Shown: in pieces, positions 5,099 through 7,487 of the stretch
How the letters are laid out: each line of letters opens with the position of its first letter
Position numbering within the stretch: position 1 is the first letter of the stretch
Assembly (NCBI GenBank): GCA_018657655.1
Contig: JABHWQ010000275.1
Coordinates: 1 to 7,487 of the forward strand
Direction: 5' to 3'
DNA length: 7,487 nucleotides
DNA from: Chloroflexota bacterium
Lineage (GTDB): Bacteria > Chloroflexota > Dehalococcoidia > SZUA-161 > SpSt-899
Translations under genes and position numbers: made by a program
Notes under the pieces: generated by a model
What the model saw: only the letters and a program-made list of their open reading frames with translations
What the model was told of the DNA's origin: nothing
Database searches by the model: none

Positions 5099-5458
5099 AT
5101 GAAAATCCATAAGAAAGAAAAAGGTTTTACCCTGATCGAGTTGCTGGTGGTGGTTGCCATTCTGGGCATACTGGCAGCAGTTGTGGTACCCAATGTCAGC
5201 TCATTCATCGGTAGGGGTGAGACTGAAGCGAACTCCACTGAGGAGAAAAACGTCGCACTTGGAATAACTGCCGTGTTAGCTGAAACCAACTCGAGCCAGC
5301 TGGATGCTGCTGTCACCACAGCCACATCAGACCTCTCCGCAGTCGCCAGCGGCAGCGGGGCAACCACCTTGGACGAATTTCTCCAGGATGCCGACGACAT
5401 GAAGTGTGAGTACACTATCACCATCGATGGCGTTGTCACTCAAGATAATTGCCCGTAA
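5099..5458 (+). CDS. Type IV prepilin (GspG/PilA-like), first of a tandem pair
   Basis: This 119-residue protein is a prepilin: after cleavage and N-methylation it would be extracted from the membrane and packed into a pilus or pseudopilus. A short basic leader MKIHKKEKG ends at G9, the prepilin peptidase site. Mature F10 begins the FTLIELL motif, with the conserved glutamate (E14) at +5. A single hydrophobic helix of about 20 residues follows, up to P31. The globular part is small, rich in Ala, Ser and Thr and poor in aromatic residues. C103 and C118 can form the C-terminal disulfide loop typical of type IV pilins. The start is set by AGGAGGG at 5081-5087. A strong terminator at 5496-5527 separates it from the second pilin gene. 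It may be a major pilin or a type II secretion-like pseudopilin; the adjacent ATPase does not decide this. Confidence 0.92.
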   Translation: MKIHKKEKGFTLIELLVVVAILGILAAVVVPNVSSFIGRGETEANSTEEKNVALGITAVLAETNSSQLDAAVTTATSDLSAVASGSGATTLDEFLQDADDMKCEYTITIDGVVTQDNCP

Positions 5459-5495
5459 TTCTGATAGCACTCACAACCGCACAATCATAAAGTCG

Positions 5496-5527
5496 GAAAA
5501 CAGGCACTCACATGAGTGCCTGTTTTC
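5496..5527 (+). terminator. Intrinsic terminator after the first pilin
   Basis: A perfect 14-bp stem pairs GAAAACAGGCACTC (5496-5509) with 5514-5527 around the loop ACAT. The descending arm ends in TTTTC and is followed by GCTT. The T-tract is short, but the stem is long and the symmetry (AAAA on the other side) would let it act in both directions. It suggests that pilin 1 can be expressed independently of pilin 2, with some read-through possible. Confidence 0.75.
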
Positions 5528-5608
5528 GCTTAGCACAAACTGAGTATAAACATCAAACAGAATTTCAATATCATATTAGCGATTTAGCTAGCTATTCAGG
5601 AGGTTTCC

Positions 5609-5647
5609 TTGGCATCCGCATCAAAGAGTGGATTGAAGGATGTATGA
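5609..5647 (+). CDS. Possible 12-codon leader ORF before second pilin
   Basis: A strong CAGGAGG (5597-5603) precedes a TTG codon at 5609 by five bases. The frame reads MASASKSGLKDV and stops at TGA 5645-5647, one base before the ATG of the second prepilin. Pilin 2 itself has only the weaker AAGGA (5636-5640) upstream of 5649, so ribosomes ending here could re-initiate on the pilin. A perfect palindrome TAGCTAGCTA (5585-5594) lies just upstream of the ribosome site. No similarity to a known peptide is seen, and TTG starts are less common than ATG, so this stays tentative. Confidence 0.3.
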   Translation: MASASKSGLKDV

Positions 5648-5648
5648 G

Positions 5649-6038
5649 ATGAAAAGAACACAACTACAAAACAATGGATTCACGCTGATTGAGTTGCTGG
5701 TTGTCGTCGCCGTCCTTGGAATACTCGCAGCCATAGTTGTACCCAATGTAAGCCAGTTCCTCACATCCGGAGAAACACCGGCAAACCAGTCAGAGGTAGA
5801 CAACATATTGACTGCCGTCACGCATCTGCTGTTTGATGCTAGCGACAGTACTATCGATACCGGCAGTCAAGTCAGTAGTTGGGACCGCGATGTATCCACA
5901 GTCACGGCCGGTGCCGGATCGTTCACACTGGCCAATCATCTCAAAGGGGCTGACGAGATGAAATGCGAGTACACCATTACCAACTCCGGCAGTCGGACAA
6001 TAGTGACTCAGTGCCCCACATGTACGGGCTGTTCGTAA
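5649..6038 (+). CDS. Type IV prepilin (GspG/PilA-like), second of pair, cysteine-rich C-terminus
   Basis: This is a 129-residue paralogue of the preceding pilin. The leader MKRTQLQNNG ends at G10, the prepilin peptidase site, followed by FTLIELL with the conserved glutamate E15 at +5, and the hydrophobic helix to about P32. Both pilins share PNVS, the GET segment and the C-terminal MKCEYTIT. After that this protein is extended and ends QCPTCTGCS, giving cysteines C106, C122, C125 and C128, against two in pilin 1. C106 with one of the others probably forms the usual pilin disulfide loop, leaving a CxxC pair free for disulfide or metal binding. An ATG at 5640 is in frame, but it overlaps the AAGGA ribosome site, so 5649 is preferred. 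A tiny ORF ends just upstream, and a terminator follows at 6062-6100. Confidence 0.9.
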   Translation: MKRTQLQNNGFTLIELLVVVAVLGILAAIVVPNVSQFLTSGETPANQSEVDNILTAVTHLLFDASDSTIDTGSQVSSWDRDVSTVTAGAGSFTLANHLKGADEMKCEYTITNSGSRTIVTQCPTCTGCS

Positions 6039-6061
6039 TCATAACAGTAAATTCAATCAAA

Positions 6062-6100
6062 CAAAAAAGGGAAGGGCATCCAAACGGGTGCCCTTTCTTT
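6062..6100 (+). terminator. Bidirectional intrinsic terminator between pilin 2 and pilB
   Basis: GGGCATCC (6074-6081) pairs with GGGTGCCC (6086-6093), one G-T pair included, around the loop AAAC. The stem is extended by AAAGGGAA against TTTCTTT with some G-T pairs. On the plus strand TTTCTTT follows; on the minus strand the stem is followed by a run of six T. It therefore serves the convergent pilin 2 and ATPase genes, and is probably stronger for the ATPase. Confidence 0.75.
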
Positions 6101-6137
6101 ATCTCAGAAAATACTTGTAGTGTAAATTGCGCGAATA

Positions 6138-7487
6138 TCAACTTTCTACGGAGTACACTGTCCTCATTAATTCGTAAGGAGTGGTAATTCCCTGCTTAAC
6201 CTTGAGCATACCATTTCTCCACATTGAAATCATACCTTCTTCAATTGCTACATCCTTTATTTCCCCCGGAGTAGCGCCATTCAGTAACATTCTCCTCAAT
6301 TCCTCACTCATAACCAATATCTCATGAACTCCGGTTCGTCCTTTATATCCGGTATTGGCACATGAGGCACAACCCTGCCCATAGTAGAATTCTCTTCGTC
6401 TTTCCCTAAGTTCTGTCTCGTAAATCAATCGTTCTTCATCCGATGCAATCATTGGCCGCTTGCAATGGGTGCAAACACGTCGGATCATTCTTTGTGCCAC
6501 AATACCAACCAGTGATGAAGATACCAGAAACTTTTCTACTCCAAGGTCCAGCAAACGGAAAAGAGCCGCGATGGTGTCGTTGGCATGGATTGATGACATA
6601 ACCAGGTGACCGGTGAGAGCAGCCTGCACACCAATCGAGGCTGTCTCATGGTCTCTAATCTCACCAACCAGAATTACGTCCGGGTCCAACCTCATGAGAG
6701 CCCTCAGGCCTGTCGCAAACGACAATCCGGCAGCGTCGTTAACCGGTATCTGGCTTATATCATTGAACCGGTATTCAACCGGGTCTTCGATAGTCATAAT
6801 ATTGCGCTCATCACGGTTCAACTGATTAATCGAAGAATAAAGGGTTGTCGTTTTACCGGATCCGGTTGGCCCGGCGATTAGGATCATTCCGAAAGGCGCA
6901 TTGAGCATACCACGGTATTTCTCGATACCATCTGCCAGGAAGCCTAGATCGGTCAGGTCCAATAGCGCCATCGACTTATCCAGAATACGCATTACAATTT
7001 TCTCACCATGTACCGTATCCGTGGTCGCCACACGAACATCTACCGTCTTATCCCCAACCTTCGCCGAAAGCTGTCCATCCTGAGGTTTTCGCTTCTCAGC
7101 GATGTTCAACCCGGATAGGATCTTGAACCTTGAAACTAGCGGAAGGTGCACATCAAGTGGTAACGACATGGCATCATGAAGTATTCCATCTATTCGATAT
7201 CGAATACGCAACCTGTCTTCCTGAGGTTCGACATGAACATCAGATGCACGGTCGTTTGTTGCCTGGGCAATAATTAAATCGCAAGTACGCGCAATAGGAC
7301 TGTCGGCAGTTAAATCACCACCTCGCCCGCCTAGTTTCTGTTTTGTGGAAGCTTCCTCAGCCGCATCCTCGGCCATCCTGGTTAGCTCTTTTGCTATATC
7401 ACTGTCTTTTTTATAGTTAAGATCTATGTATTCCAATATTTCTGAAGAAACGGCTTTGACGGCTTGTACGGCCATTCCCGCCAATGC
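6138..7487 (-). CDS. pilB: Type IV pilus assembly / type II secretion ATPase PilB/GspE, N-terminus cut by window edge
   Basis: This cytoplasmic hexameric ATPase powers pilin polymerisation. The visible 448 residues (numbered from the TTG at 7484) begin inside the gene: the frame is open to the window edge and the N-terminal MshEN-type domain is missing. The N2 domain includes ASDVHVEP (80-87) and IRYRIDG (94-100). The motor domain has Walker A GPTGSGKT (205-212), the Asp box TIEDPVEYR (231-239), Walker B region MRLDPDVILVGEIRD (264-278) and the His box TGHLVMSSIHAND (291-303). Two cysteine pairs, C338/C341 and C372/C375, form the zinc site found in GspE and PilB but absent from the retraction ATPase PilT, so this is an extension motor. 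It converges on two pilin genes, which favours pilB over gspE, though the two cannot be separated with certainty here. It ends at 6138 next to a strong terminator. Confidence 0.94.
   Translation of the reverse strand, partial: ALAGMAVQAVKAVSSEILEYIDLNYKKDSDIAKELTRMAEDAAEEASTKQKLGGRGGDLTADSPIARTCDLIIAQATNDRASDVHVEPQEDRLRIRYRIDGILHDAMSLPLDVHLPLVSRFKILSGLNIAEKRKPQDGQLSAKVGDKTVDVRVATTDTVHGEKIVMRILDKSMALLDLTDLGFLADGIEKYRGMLNAPFGMILIAGPTGSGKTTTLYSSINQLNRDERNIMTIEDPVEYRFNDISQIPVNDAAGLSFATGLRALMRLDPDVILVGEIRDHETASIGVQAALTGHLVMSSIHANDTIAALFRLLDLGVEKFLVSSSLVGIVAQRMIRRVCTHCKRPMIASDEERLIYETELRERRREFYYGQGCASCANTGYKGRTGVHEILVMSEELRRMLLNGATPGEIKDVAIEEGMISMWRNGMLKVKQGITTPYELMRTVYSVES

Noticed and set aside
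5099..6038. Conductive e-pilin of the short aromatic type.
   Set aside because: Both pilins have few aromatic residues and a globular C-terminal part, unlike the truncated aromatic-rich pilins described as conductive.

Overview
The window is about 7.5 kb of bacterial chromosome of moderate GC content with a compact layout: short intergenic gaps, SigA/sigma-70-type promoters and Shine-Dalgarno (SD) sites. No rRNA, tRNA, CRISPR array, transposase or phage gene is visible. The gene mix (BadH-like SDR dehydrogenase, DUF1461 membrane protein, FmdB zinc ribbon, nadC beside an aspartate aminotransferase, and GspG-like type IV pilins beside a PilB ATPase) fits an anaerobic Chloroflexota such as Dehalococcoidia. 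That assignment is inference from gene content only.

Left part (1-2100): a minus-strand SDR dehydrogenase and a plus-strand four-helix DUF1461 membrane protein are transcribed divergently from a 168-bp spacer. The spacer holds two good promoters and a perfect 10-bp palindrome between them. The DUF1461 promoter lies so close to the best ATG that the mRNA may be leaderless. A minus-strand FmdB-type zinc-ribbon protein converges on it and has its own promoter, overlapped by an inverted repeat.

Middle (2100-2450): a 460-bp gap without a normal-sized gene is the least explained part of the window. On the plus strand it holds a promoter-like pair, a near-perfect SD, a 14-codon ORF, an ATGA-overlapping second short frame interrupted by one in-frame TGA, two GC-rich hairpins sharing a 9-bp core, and a strong intrinsic terminator. 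It looks like a self-contained transcription unit of about 280 nt: a small RNA, a small-protein gene, or a decayed gene. No known RNA family could be assigned by eye.

Centre (2450-4550): a minus-strand operon, aspartate aminotransferase then nadC, is joined by a 1-nt TAATG overlap. Together they connect amino-group transfer and quinolinate-to-NaMN conversion; nadA and nadB are not in the window.

Right part (4550-7487): a 550-bp gap without a recognisable gene contains a 9-bp inverted repeat and a 16-mer also found in the 2.4-kb terminator. It leads into two tandem type IV prepilin genes on the plus strand, each followed by its own terminator. The second is preceded by a tiny ORF with a strong SD. 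The PilB/GspE assembly ATPase converges on them from the minus strand and runs off the right edge. The pilins would be the fibre subunits and the ATPase the motor for their extrusion; the membrane platform, prepilin peptidase and retraction ATPase are not in the window.
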